A stretch of 64,000 nucleotides of DNA from Stieleria sp. JC731. GTDB taxonomy: Bacteria > Planctomycetota > Planctomycetia > Pirellulales > Pirellulaceae. Below are positions 56,112 to 64,000 of the stretch, piece by piece (the stretch's first letter is position 1; each line of letters begins with the position of its first letter). The stretch is from positions 496,001 through 560,000 of the forward strand of contig NZ_JAJKFQ010000001.1 in the NCBI RefSeq assembly GCF_020966635.1. Reading direction: 5' to 3'. The notes under the pieces were generated by a model. The model had not been told where the DNA came from, made no database searches, and saw only the letters and a program-made list of their open reading frames with translations. A program made the position numbers and the translations under genes.

Positions 56112-56347
56112 AGTGGTGCCAGGGAAAGTCGTAGAAGAAACGGTTATTCATCCCCCAGTTTCGGCCTAGCAACGTTTTTTGTCGACCCATCGTTTAGGTT
56201 CCATTCCGGATGCCCAGTTCCGGGACGGATTCAGAGAAGTTCGGTTTCCGTGAGTTTCCGGCGGAACGCCACGGTCTGGCGGTCACGTGGTAGCATACGT
56301 CTCCCGCGATAGTTCAGCCCCTCCCCAAACGATTCCCCGCCCGCCAG

Positions 56348-57046
56348 ATGAAACCCACCGTTCAGATTTCGCTTGACTTGACCAACATCGATGAAGCTTT
56401 GGACACCGCCGCACTGGCATTGCGAGCGGGCGTCGATTGGCTCGAGGCTGGTACACCGCTGATCCTCGCCGAAGGCCTGCACGGGGTTCGCGCATTGCGT
56501 CAGGCTTTTCCAGAAACACCGATCGTCGCGGATTTGAAAACGATGGATGGAGGGTACCTGGAGGCTGAGATGATGGCCAAAGCAGGCGCGACCCATGTTG
56601 TCGTCATGGCCCGGGCACATGCCGAAACGGTCAAATGTGTAGTCCAGGCTGGCAACGATTTTGGTGTCAAGGTGATGGGTGACAACATGGTCAGCGAGGA
56701 CATGGTCGCCGGCGCACGATGGTTGGAAGACCTTGGGTGCGATTACATCATCCACCACATCGGCTATGACGAACGGCGCGGGATTGCCGCAGCGGGACAT
56801 CGCATGCCCAGCCCAATGGATCAACTGCGTGATGTTGTCAATGCGGTCAACGTGCCTGTTCAAGCCGTCGGTGGATTGTCACTTGAGCAAGCGATCGCTT
56901 GTCCAAGCCACGGTGCACCACTGGTGGTTCTTGGTGCACCGCTAACGATTGATGCCGATGCCTTTAAAACGGCAGACGGCAATCTGGAAGAAAGTTTGCG
57001 AATGATTTGTGACGCTGTTCACGCACAGGAAGTCAAGGCAGGCTAG
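56348..57046 (+). CDS. 3-hexulose-6-phosphate synthase-like (OMP decarboxylase superfamily)
   Basis: 232-residue TIM barrel. The metal and catalytic motif VADLKTMDGG is the HPS pattern (D-L-K-T-M-D), unlike the D-A-K-I-A-D of 3-keto-gulonate-6-phosphate decarboxylase; IIHHIGYDERRG and VQAVGGLSLEQ complete the phosphate site. HPS condenses formaldehyde with ribulose 5-phosphate; related enzymes decarboxylate keto sugar acids. No isomerase partner of the PHI type is nearby; instead a sorbitol-dehydrogenase-like gene and a TIM-barrel isomerase follow. Its stop codon TAG is the first three bases of a TIR-bounded repeat element. Start ATG at 56348. Confidence 0.85.
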   Translation: MKPTVQISLDLTNIDEALDTAALALRAGVDWLEAGTPLILAEGLHGVRALRQAFPETPIVADLKTMDGGYLEAEMMAKAGATHVVVMARAHAETVKCVVQAGNDFGVKVMGDNMVSEDMVAGARWLEDLGCDYIIHHIGYDERRGIAAAGHRMPSPMDQLRDVVNAVNVPVQAVGGLSLEQAIACPSHGAPLVVLGAPLTIDADAFKTADGNLEESLRMICDAVHAQEVKAG

Positions 57047-57170
57047 TGCATCGTTCCAGCTCGATTTTAGGATTAGCCGTATGGCGTTAGCCACGGTTTG
57101 AGTGCAATAACCGGCAAACGCCCGTCGGCTGATGACCCGAACCCGTATTTTCATATGGAACGAAGCACTA
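57044..57170. mobile_element. TIR-bounded palindromic element, copy 3 (127 bp)
   Basis: Ends TAGTGCATCGTTCC (57044) and GGAACGAAGCACTA (57157-57170), inverted repeats with one mismatch; flanking GGC/GCC extends the match by three bases. The interior palindrome has arms GATTAGCCGTATGGCGTTAGC ending CGGTT, and AACCGGCAAACGCCC ending CGGCTGATGAC. The first three bases are the stop codon of the HPS-like gene, so the element is inserted exactly at, or created, its end. It separates this gene from the next in the sugar cluster. Confidence 0.8.
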
Positions 57171-57287
57171 GCCAATCGTGCCGATCACTGAACACAGCTT
57201 GTGTCGCTCCGAAGCAAACTGAATCTGTCTACTTCTCCACGCACCGTTTATTCTCCTCCCTCGGATCGCTATCACGCGAAACATCCC

Positions 57288-58316
57288 ATGAAGTCCGCCG
57301 CTGTCGTTAACTATTCACCTGAAAAAGGTTCTGTCGAAGTCCGTGATGTCGAGAAGCCCGAGATCGGACGTGACGATGTGCTGCTTGAAGTCGCCAACGT
57401 CGGCGTCTGTGGAAGCGACTTGCACCAGTGGACCTCGGACCATTCTTGGCCGGTCAACTACCCGGTGATCCTAGGGCACGAGTTCGGAGGGCATATTGCG
57501 GAGGTCGGTTCTGACGTTGTCGGTTGGTCCGAGGGTGATCGTGTGGTTTCTGAAACCGCCGCGATCATTTCGAAGGACAATCCGATGACCCGTCGAGGTT
57601 TGTATAACTTGGATTCGACACGCAAAGGTTTCGGTTATGGCGTTGACGGCGCGATGACCAGATTCGTTCGTGTCCCTTCACGTATTCTGCATCACGTTCC
57701 CGACAATGTGCCTTTTGAACAAGCTTGTCTGACCGAGCCTTGTTGTGTCGCTTACAACGCGGTTGTCAAAAATGCCAGGATCGAACCTGGTGATCGTGTG
57801 ATCGTTCTTGGCCCCGGCACCATCGGTATTCTCTGTGCGGCCGTCGCCCGCTTGTGTGGAGCCGAGGTCGCATTGGTCGGTTTGCAGCAGGATGCGCACC
57901 GCTTGAAAATCGCTAGCGAAGCCTATGGTTGCGAAACCATCATCGGAGACGCATCTGAATGGGCGCGGAAGCGTGATGGTCTGGGCTGCGACGGAGTCAT
58001 TGATGCGGCCGGAGCCAGTGCGACACTGAAGATCGCGATCGATTTGGTGCGTCCGGCCGGATGGATCAGCAAGGTCGGCTGGGGGCCGCAGCCACTCGGA
58101 TTCAATCTCGATCCATTGGTTCAAAAGAACGTGACATTGCAAGGCAGTTTCAGTCACAACTGGCCGATCTGGGAACGGGTACTGGCGTTACTTGGTAGCG
58201 GAACGCTGGATGTCCGGCCAATCATCGGTGGCGTTTGGCCAATCGATCAGTGGCACGAAGCTTTCGAAAAGATGCACTCCGGCGCGGTTGTCAAAAGCGT
58301 CTTGAAGCCTGTTTGA
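57288..58316 (+). CDS. Zinc-type MDR dehydrogenase (sorbitol/polyol dehydrogenase-like)
   Basis: About 342 residues from the ATG at 57288. Catalytic zinc ligands are visible: Cys in VGVCGSDLHQW, His-Glu in ILGHEFGGH, and Glu in SETAA or LTEPCC. The Rossmann motif is VLGPGTIGILCAAVARLCGAE. The structural zinc lobe normally has four Cys; here the loop reads SETAAIISKDNPMTRRGLYNL and lacks them, as in mammalian sorbitol dehydrogenases (CKMGRYNL region). It probably oxidises a polyol or sugar acid with NAD. Its neighbours suggest a role in a small sugar pathway. Confidence 0.85.
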   Translation: MKSAAVVNYSPEKGSVEVRDVEKPEIGRDDVLLEVANVGVCGSDLHQWTSDHSWPVNYPVILGHEFGGHIAEVGSDVVGWSEGDRVVSETAAIISKDNPMTRRGLYNLDSTRKGFGYGVDGAMTRFVRVPSRILHHVPDNVPFEQACLTEPCCVAYNAVVKNARIEPGDRVIVLGPGTIGILCAAVARLCGAEVALVGLQQDAHRLKIASEAYGCETIIGDASEWARKRDGLGCDGVIDAAGASATLKIAIDLVRPAGWISKVGWGPQPLGFNLDPLVQKNVTLQGSFSHNWPIWERVLALLGSGTLDVRPIIGGVWPIDQWHEAFEKMHSGAVVKSVLKPV

Positions 58317-58366
58317 AAAGACCCGATCGACACCACGATTTTTAGCAACTTACGGAGCAAACGAAG

Positions 58367-59251
58367 ATGCCAAAGCTAGCGGCTTTCCCAAAAGCCTTCA
58401 TGACCGCGCTGTGCAAAGACGGAACGATGACCGTTGCCCAGTGGATCGGGCTCGCTGCCGACTTGGAAGTGGATGGACTGGAGTGGTACGCCGGTTTCCT
58501 CGAAATGGAAGACGAATCCAATTGGCCTGCGTTTCGGTCAATGGTCGAGGACACTGGCAAAGTGGTCCCGATGATGTGTTGTTCGCCCGATTTCACGCAT
58601 CCCGATCAGGCGTTTCGAGATTCCGAAATCGCGAAGCAAAAACGTTGGATCGAGATGACAGAAATCCTCGGCGGCAGCTACTGTCGGGTGCTTAGCGGTC
58701 AACGTCGTCCTGAGTTGAGTGTGGATGAAGGTGTCAAACTTGCGGCCGATTGTATCGAAGCCTGTTTGCCGTTTGCCAAAGCACGCAACATCACATTGAT
58801 CCTTGAAAATCATTACAAGGATGACTTTTGGCTGTATCCCGAATTCGCCCAAAAAATGAATGTGTTTTGCAAGCTGGTTGATCAAATCGACGATCCGAAT
58901 TTTGGCGTCAACTATGACCCTTCGAATACCTATCTTGCCGGTGAAGATCCACTGGAATTGTTAAAGCGAGTTTCGCATCGTGTCGTCACGATGCATGCGA
59001 GTGACCGCTATCTAGCCGAAGGCACCATCGAAGATTTGCGTAACGAAGAGGGCGGGGCCGAAGGTTACGCAAAGCGATTGCGTCACGGTGAAATCGGCAA
59101 AGGCTTGAACGATTATGACGCGATCTTTTCGGAGTTGCGATCCAAAGGATTCGATAGTTGGATCAGCATTGAAGATGGCGTCGATGGGATGGACCAGTTG
59201 CGACGCAGTGTGGCGTTTTTGAAAGACAAGATCGCCCAGCATTGGAGCTGA
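58367..59251 (+). CDS. Sugar phosphate isomerase/epimerase (AP_endonuc_2 TIM barrel)
   Basis: 294 residues. The xylose isomerase-like barrel is recognisable: ADLEVDGLEWYAGFL, ITLILENHYKD with the metal Glu, FGVNYDPSNTYLAGEDPLELLKRV with the metal Asp, VVTMHASDR with His, and SWISIEDGVDGMDQLRRSV with the final Glu. Members interconvert keto sugars or act on inositol derivatives. It starts 50 bp after the MDR dehydrogenase stop on the same strand, so the two are probably one operon. The array that follows starts nine bases after the stop. Confidence 0.88.
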   Translation: MPKLAAFPKAFMTALCKDGTMTVAQWIGLAADLEVDGLEWYAGFLEMEDESNWPAFRSMVEDTGKVVPMMCCSPDFTHPDQAFRDSEIAKQKRWIEMTEILGGSYCRVLSGQRRPELSVDEGVKLAADCIEACLPFAKARNITLILENHYKDDFWLYPEFAQKMNVFCKLVDQIDDPNFGVNYDPSNTYLAGEDPLELLKRVSHRVVTMHASDRYLAEGTIEDLRNEEGGAEGYAKRLRHGEIGKGLNDYDAIFSELRSKGFDSWISIEDGVDGMDQLRRSVAFLKDKIAQHWS

Positions 59252-59259
59252 TTTAAATC

Positions 59260-59905
59260 AACCGAGGCTAACGCCTTTTCGGCTCAGGTGGTTCGGATCC
59301 ACTGAGCCGCGATCGCGCTAGCGACGGTTGTTTGAGAGTCTTGGTGCTAGCAGGTGTGTTCTTACGAAACACATAACCGAAGCTAGCGCCTTTTCGGCTC
59401 AGATGGTTCAGTTGCATTGAGCCGCGATCGCGCTAGCGACGGTTGTTTAAGAGTCTTGGTGTTAGCAGGTGTGTTCTTACGAGACACAAAACCGAGGCTA
59501 ACGCCTTTTCGGCTCAGATGGTTCGTCCACTGAGCCGCGATCGCGCTAGCGACGGTTGTTTGAGAGTCTTGCTGCTAGCAGGTGTGTTCTTACGAGACAC
59601 AGAACCGAGGCTAGCGCCTTTTCGGCTCAGGTGGTTCGGATCCACTGAGCCGCGATCGCGCTAGCGACGGTTGTTTAAGAGTCTTGGTGTTAGCAGGTGT
59701 GTTCTTACGAAACACTCAACCGAGGCTAACGCCTTTTCGGCTCAGTTGGGTCGGTTGCACTGAGCCGCGATCGCGCTAGCGACGGTTGTTTGAGAGTCTT
59801 GCTGTTAGCAGGTGAATTCTTGCGAGACACTTAACCGAGGCTAGCGCCTTTTCGGCTCAGATGGGTCGGTTGCTCTGAGCCGCGATCGCGCTAGCGACGG
59901 TTACT
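59260..59905. repeat. Tandem palindromic array, six units, period 113-115 bp
   Basis: AACCGAGGCTAACGCC-type arms start at 59260, 59375, 59490, 59603, 59718 and 59833. Each unit has the arm ending TTTTCGGCTCAG, a loop of about 12-16 nt, the partner arm CTGAGCCGCGATCGCGCTAGC ending GACGGTT, and a conserved spacer (gtttgagagtcttggtg, then gcaggtgtgttcttacga). The spacer has its own small hairpin GTGTT/AACAC. The array fills the gap between convergent genes, and its final GGTT overlaps by two bases the TAA stop of the gene at 59901. No leader like that of the arrays at 23098 and 28033. Confidence 0.93.
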
Positions 59906-60872
59906 TGAGCGGCGTTCCGAGCTGGCATCCTTTGAAATCGATGTTGCCGCCGGAAATAACCGCCGCAACACGTTTGCCTTGGAACCTTTCTGGATCCGAT
60001 TTCAATCCCGCATAGGCGACCGCACCCGATGGTTCGGCGACGAGGTGGACTTGTTCGGCGATTTCACGTGTCGCGGCAAGGATCTCTTCTTCCTTGACCA
60101 GGACGATGTCGTCGACCAACCGATGGATGATGGGAAAGGTCAACTCCCCCAATCCGGTTCTCAAACCATCCGCGACCGTATCGTAGCGGCTTGGCATTTC
60201 TCGTTGACCGCTCTGCATCGAACGAGCCGCATCATCGGCGAAGGCAGGTTCGACAGCGATGACCTGGATCTCGGGCCGGATCGATTTTGCGGCGATCAAG
60301 ATGCCGGACAATAGCCCACCGCCACCGACAGGAGCCAAAATGACGTCTAAGTTCTCGACCTGCTCCAATATTTCGATGGCCACAGTTCCCTGGCCGGCCA
60401 TCACGTCAGCGCAGTCATAGGGATGCACCAGAGTTGCACCTGTTTGGGCTTGGACTTCGAATGCCTTCGCTTCACGACTTTGCGAGTCAGGTTCGCTAAA
60501 AATCGGTTCGATCCCGTAGCTTTGCACCGAAGCAATTTTGATGGGGGACGAGTTATGCGGCATCACGATGTGGGCATCGATCCCACGGATGCTTGCGGCC
60601 CTAGCGAGCGCTGCGGCGTGATTGCCTGAGGAATGTGTGACGACACCGCGTCCGGCGTCGGTCTCGTTCAATTGCAACACTGCATTGATTGCGCCGCGAG
60701 CTTTGAAAGCACCGATGTGTTGCAGGTTTTCAGCCTTGAAATGCAATTGGCATCCGAGGCGATTTGACAGTCGCTCGTGAAAGAGGCAAGGCGTTCGAAT
60801 GATGTGCGCTCGGATTCGTTGATGGGCACTTCGAACGTCATCGATACCGATCGCAAAAGGTTGGCCTGGCAT
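59901..60872 (-). CDS. Threonine ammonia-lyase / serine racemase-type PLP enzyme
   Basis: 323 residues, fold type II. The PLP lysine is in FKARGAINAVL, the substrate loop in THSSGNHAAALA, and the glycine phosphate cup in APVGGGGLLSG. There is no C-terminal ACT regulatory domain, so it resembles the catabolic threonine dehydratase or serine racemase group rather than feedback-regulated IlvA. The stop TAA overlaps the end of the palindromic array. The ATG at 60872 begins a short leader before the conserved GIDDVRSAHQRI. It lies 23 bp downstream of the DUF167 gene on the same strand. Confidence 0.9.
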   Translation of the reverse strand: MPGQPFAIGIDDVRSAHQRIRAHIIRTPCLFHERLSNRLGCQLHFKAENLQHIGAFKARGAINAVLQLNETDAGRGVVTHSSGNHAAALARAASIRGIDAHIVMPHNSSPIKIASVQSYGIEPIFSEPDSQSREAKAFEVQAQTGATLVHPYDCADVMAGQGTVAIEILEQVENLDVILAPVGGGGLLSGILIAAKSIRPEIQVIAVEPAFADDAARSMQSGQREMPSRYDTVADGLRTGLGELTFPIIHRLVDDIVLVKEEEILAATREIAEQVHLVAEPSGAVAYAGLKSDPERFQGKRVAAVISGGNIDFKGCQLGTPLK

Positions 60873-60895
60873 AGTCTTGGGGCTCCATCGACAAG

Positions 60896-61177
60896 CTATC
60901 CGCTTGTCATAAGACGCTGTAACTCGTTTTGGATACGATCCGCGGTTTGTGCATCGGCATCAATCGCAAACCGCTTCTGTCTTGAGGTCGCGCCGCTGAT
61001 CAATTCGATCGATGAGGGCGGAATGGAAAGTGCTTTGCCGAGCACTTTACGGATCGCGGCATTGGCTTTGCCTTTGTCTGCCGGTGCGGTGACGCGAACC
61101 TGCAACCGGCCATCGTGTGTTCCACCGACGACGTTCTTTGACGCTCCCGGTTTAGCGTGAACTGCCACTTCGATCAT
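60896..61177 (-). CDS. DUF167/YggU family protein
   Basis: About 93 residues from the ATG at 61177 (MIEVAVHAKPGASKN). The family motif V-x-A-x-P-G-A-S-K-N and the following RLQVRVTAPADKGKANAAI are intact, as is GATSRQK. YggU proteins are small alpha/beta proteins of unknown role. It starts seven bases after the stop of the upstream propeller gene, on the same strand, and is followed closely by the PLP enzyme, so a three-gene transcript is possible. An upstream start at 61234 would overlap the propeller gene and is less likely. Confidence 0.88.
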   Translation of the reverse strand: MIEVAVHAKPGASKNVVGGTHDGRLQVRVTAPADKGKANAAIRKVLGKALSIPPSSIELISGATSRQKRFAIDADAQTADRIQNELQRLMTSG

Positions 61178-61184
61178 GTTCGAA

Positions 61185-62459
61185 TTAATCGATGCGATAA
61201 AGGGTCGATGCGGTTCGCAAAAGAAGGCCGTCATTTAGCGGGACGATCGATGCGAGGGTTCGTTCTTCGATCTCGTTCGTCGCGACTTCCTCGAATTCGT
61301 CCGCGGCTTGGATGATCGTGCAGACGCCGTCTTCGGACAAAAAGTAAATCTTACCTTCCGACAAGAATGGCGATGCGGAGTAGTTACCGCCGAGGCGTTT
61401 CTTCCAGATGATTTCACCATCAGACAACTGCCGACAGCATGCGATTCCGTCATCGCTGACGGTGAAAATCATGTTGTTGACAACGAGCGGTGAAGGGTTG
61501 AATGGAACGAATTTCTCGTCTCGCCATGCAACATGTGTGTCGGTGACATCTCCCGAACCGCCGGGGCGAATCGCCAACAATTCGGCTTTACCAACGTATC
61601 CGGTGCAAATTAAAACCAAACCGCCAGCATAGACCGGGCGAGGGACGATGGACCATTTTTTAGGATAACGTACATGCCATTTTTCTTTGCCCGTGTTCGG
61701 ATCGTATCCGTAGACCGCATCGCTTGCCGGACTAACCAAGGTATCGCCCTGGTCGGTATTGATGACCAAAGGTGTTGAAAACGAAAACTTTAATTTCGCG
61801 TCAACGGACCGATCCGTTTTCCAGCGGTCTTCACCAGTCGCTTTATCGAGCGCCATCACAAACGCGTGGTCGCCACCATCACAATTGAAGATCAGCACAT
61901 CTTTATAGACGATCGGCGAACCGCCGCAGCCATGAACCGGTTTGAACTTGATTGCACGCTGCCAAATCAAGTTGCCATCCAAGTCCAATGCCGCTGTTCC
62001 ATAAATGCCAAAGTGAACGTAAAGGCGATCTTCGGTGACGATCGGTGTACCACTGGCATGTGAATTCTTGGGGTGCGAAGAAGCTTCCGCAGGGACTTCG
62101 CCAACTTGCGTGGACCAAAGCAGATCGCCTGTTTTCGCGTTCAGGCAGATCGCTTTGAGTGAATAGGGGATTTCAACCTTGCGAGAATCTTTGCTTTCGC
62201 TGGAGACTTTTTCTTCGCCCAGCGGCACTGCGGTCGTCATGTAAACGCGATCGTTTTGAATGACCGGTGAAGACCAGCCTTTGCCAGGATCATTGAACGT
62301 CCAAACAACATTTTCACTGGGGCTCCACTTCGTCGGGACATTTTGACATTCGGAGATGCCTTGCCCGGTCGGTCCGCGAAACTGTTGCCAGTCTTCAGCC
62401 GAAAGGTTGGTAGCACCCAATAGGAACAGACCGACGAACGCAAATTGAATGGATCGCAT
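61185..62459 (-). CDS. Exported PQQ-type beta-propeller protein
   Basis: About 424 residues from the ATG at 62459 (MRSIQFAFVGLFLLGATNLSAED), giving a clean signal peptide; an ATG at 62474 is also possible. The propeller opens with WQQFRGPTGQGIS and has seven or eight blades with repeated motifs such as LNAKTGDLLWSTQVGEV and YGYDPNTGKEKWHVRY. It lacks the Asp/Glu and Trp-docking pattern of true quinoprotein alcohol dehydrogenases, so it most likely binds protein or polysaccharide. It is the first gene of a group with DUF167 and a PLP enzyme, though a functional link is not obvious. Confidence 0.85.
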   Translation of the reverse strand: MRSIQFAFVGLFLLGATNLSAEDWQQFRGPTGQGISECQNVPTKWSPSENVVWTFNDPGKGWSSPVIQNDRVYMTTAVPLGEEKVSSESKDSRKVEIPYSLKAICLNAKTGDLLWSTQVGEVPAEASSHPKNSHASGTPIVTEDRLYVHFGIYGTAALDLDGNLIWQRAIKFKPVHGCGGSPIVYKDVLIFNCDGGDHAFVMALDKATGEDRWKTDRSVDAKLKFSFSTPLVINTDQGDTLVSPASDAVYGYDPNTGKEKWHVRYPKKWSIVPRPVYAGGLVLICTGYVGKAELLAIRPGGSGDVTDTHVAWRDEKFVPFNPSPLVVNNMIFTVSDDGIACCRQLSDGEIIWKKRLGGNYSASPFLSEGKIYFLSEDGVCTIIQAADEFEEVATNEIEERTLASIVPLNDGLLLRTASTLYRID

Positions 62460-62543
62460 GTAGACCGACAGCATGGTTTGGCGGGAAGATGATCGTTCGA
62501 CTCAGTAAAAGGGCGATACCTAATCAAGCCTACGTTTGAGTCG

Positions 62544-62563
62544 ATCGTTCCCACGGGAACGAT
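62544..62563. promoter_or_regulatory. Perfect 20-bp palindrome upstream of the propeller gene
   Basis: ATCGTTCCCACGGGAACGAT: 9-bp arms around a 2-nt centre, about 85 bp before the start of the propeller gene. Spacing and symmetry fit a dimeric repressor operator. A short hairpin role is also possible. Confidence 0.45.
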
Positions 62564-62750
62564 ATGTAGGCGGCGATTGGCAGTAGCCCGGCCGACTGTA
62601 TCATAGACGGAATCGCATTTAGAACGATCCCCAGTCATTTTACCCGGTCATTACGCCGGGTTCCGCGGTACTTTCGAGGCCACTGAACATTTCGGCGCTG
62701 CAGCAGTGCCTTCTGTATTTGACGTCAGAAGCGATGGAAATCGGTTTGCA

Positions 62751-64000
62751 CTAGATCGTCAAGACACCGTTGCTGTCGCCAAACTTTTCCGCTTCGGCTC
62801 CCATTTGATGCATCATCCAGAGATACAGGTTGCAAAGCGGCGTGCCGTTGTCGTACGCGATGTGTCGACCGGTTTTGATGCGACCGCCGGCCGAGCCTGC
62901 CAGCAGGATCGGCAAGTCATCATGGTTGTGGCGATCACCGTCGCTAATACCACTGCCGTAAACAATCATGCTGTTATCGAGCAAGTTTGATCGGCCTTCA
63001 GGAATGCTGCGTAGGCGTCCGAGCAAGTATGCAAATCGATCCAGGTGATAGCGGTTGATCTTGGCGATTTGAGCCTGCTTGTGCTCGCTTTTGCCATGAT
63101 GCGAAAGCTCGTGATGGCCTTCACTAACATCAATTTGCTTGTAGCTGCGATTGCTTCCCGCGTTGGTAAACATGAACGACAGAATACGAGTGCTATCGGT
63201 TTGAAATGCCAACGCAACCATATCCATCATCAAGTCACTGTGTTGATCGAGTTCCTTCGGGACGCCACTGGGACGCGGGTAATCGGGAACGCCATCTTCG
63301 GTTAGTCGTAGTCGCTCGGTTCCGCCGAGTCGCTTTTCCACATCGCGAACGGCATAGAGGTATTCGTCCATCTTGCGACGATCGACTTCGGGTAGGACGC
63401 GGTGCAGTCGTTTTGCGTCTTCGAGTGCAAAGTCCAGGATACTCTTGCGGTATTTCTCACGGATCGATAGCGCCGTCTTTGTTTCTTTGACGGTTTGGCC
63501 AGCGAACAGTCGATCGAACAGCGCGCCCGGATCAATCTCCTTTGCCATCGGGTTGGTGGGGCCACGCCATGACATATTCGATGCGTAGGCACAGCTGTAA
63601 CCGCTGTCGCAGTTTCCCGCTTGCGCGCTCGCTTCGAGTCCGAGTTCTAACGACGCAAACCGAGTTCGGTCGCCGACGTATTGCGCGGTGGCTTGATCGA
63701 CCGAGATGCCGTTTTGGATGTCGGCACCATTGGTCTTTCTCGGGTGTGCACCAGTCAAGAACGCGGCAACACTGCGGGCGTGGTCACCGCCCCCGTCCCC
63801 GTGGGCACGGGCGCCGTCTAGCGTCAATCCGCTAAGCACGTTGATCTGGTCGCGATAGTCACCGACATGTTCCAGTGTCGGGGTCAAGTCGTACTTGAAT
63901 CCCGTTTGTGCAGGTCTCCAGTCCGGCATGTGCATGCCGTTGGGGACATAGAAGAACGCCATCCGCAGTGGTGTCTTATTGGGCGTGCTGGCGGCCGAAA
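62751..64000 (-). CDS. DUF1552 protein (5' end outside window)
   Basis: The frame is open to the right edge, so the N-terminus is missing. The visible 416 residues run from SAASTPNKTPLRMAFFYVPNG to the stop at 62751. Family marks: HMPDWRPAQTG, NVLSGLTLDGARAHGDGGGDHARSVAAFLTG, DNSMIVYGSGISDGDRHNHDDLPILLAGSAGG and YDNGTPLCNLYLWMMHQMG. DUF1552 proteins are exported, usually by Tat, belong near the alkaline-phosphatase-like DUF1501 group and often pair with DUF1592/1588 cytochrome-like genes, which would be encoded upstream beyond the window. The enzymatic activity is unknown. Confidence 0.92.
   Translation of the reverse strand, partial: SAASTPNKTPLRMAFFYVPNGMHMPDWRPAQTGFKYDLTPTLEHVGDYRDQINVLSGLTLDGARAHGDGGGDHARSVAAFLTGAHPRKTNGADIQNGISVDQATAQYVGDRTRFASLELGLEASAQAGNCDSGYSCAYASNMSWRGPTNPMAKEIDPGALFDRLFAGQTVKETKTALSIREKYRKSILDFALEDAKRLHRVLPEVDRRKMDEYLYAVRDVEKRLGGTERLRLTEDGVPDYPRPSGVPKELDQHSDLMMDMVALAFQTDSTRILSFMFTNAGSNRSYKQIDVSEGHHELSHHGKSEHKQAQIAKINRYHLDRFAYLLGRLRSIPEGRSNLLDNSMIVYGSGISDGDRHNHDDLPILLAGSAGGRIKTGRHIAYDNGTPLCNLYLWMMHQMGAEAEKFGDSNGVLTI

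Overview
The window reads as chromosome of a planctomycete of the Pirellulaceae (Rhodopirellula relatives). This rests on the mix of families, not on a marker gene: PQQ-type beta-propeller proteins, DUF1552, DUF1080 and ThuA proteins, an LEPR-XLL/dockerin secreted protein, an SLA1-homology (SHD1) protein, many exported proteins of unknown role, loosely packed genes and long repeat-filled intergenic regions. No rRNA, tRNA, CRISPR array, transposase or prophage gene was seen.

Layout. 1-8.2 kb: a membrane-anchored propeller protein (cut by the left edge), selO, a LolA-like exported protein, lnt and a conserved gene of unknown role. 8.5-17 kb: a membrane-bound MutS-like ATPase, a multi-pass membrane protein, a DMT/EamA transporter, a small exported thioredoxin-like protein and a large dockerin/Calx-beta surface protein. 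18-24.6 kb: an exported PpiC/SurA-type isomerase with a lipoprotein, tsaB, two tandem metallophosphoesterases and gap. 24.9-36.6 kb: two methyltransferases, a short SecA paralogue, DUF1080, a DUF3127 protein, the amt-glnB nitrogen pair, ThuA, yaaA and a GrpB-family protein. 36.8-48.9 kb: an SHD1 protein with nine xDDLFG-like repeats, a histidine kinase with a CxxCH haem motif, rnhA, the housekeeping sigma factor, a TPR/glycosyltransferase protein, a Cys-rich lipoprotein and cysE. 49-64 kb: an iron-type alcohol dehydrogenase, two overlapping trans-sulfuration enzymes, two HEAT-like proteins, a three-gene sugar cluster (HPS-like decarboxylase/aldolase, sorbitol-dehydrogenase-like MDR, TIM-barrel isomerase), a threonine-dehydratase-type enzyme, DUF167, a second propeller protein and a DUF1552 protein cut by the right edge.

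Genes that probably work together: amt-glnB (ammonium uptake and PII sensing), cysE with the two trans-sulfuration enzymes (sulfur amino acids), lnt with the lipoproteins, and the PpiC/SurA-type protein with its lipoprotein (envelope assembly). Most other genes are single transcription units.

The most unusual content is noncoding. At least 27 copies of one large palindromic design occur in eight places, all 3' of genes and mostly between convergent genes. The arms share the pattern AGCCG-N4-GCGYYAGC-N2/3-CGGTT. They occur either as tandem arrays (3-7 units, with a period fixed within each array between about 87 and 130 bp) or inside small elements bounded by terminal inverted repeats TAGTGCTTCGTTC / GAACGAAGCACTA. 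In two of the three bounded elements the first three bases of the terminal repeat are the stop codon of the neighbouring gene, and one bounded element holds two palindromes in tandem, a possible link between single elements and arrays. This repeat system is the best candidate for something undescribed here.
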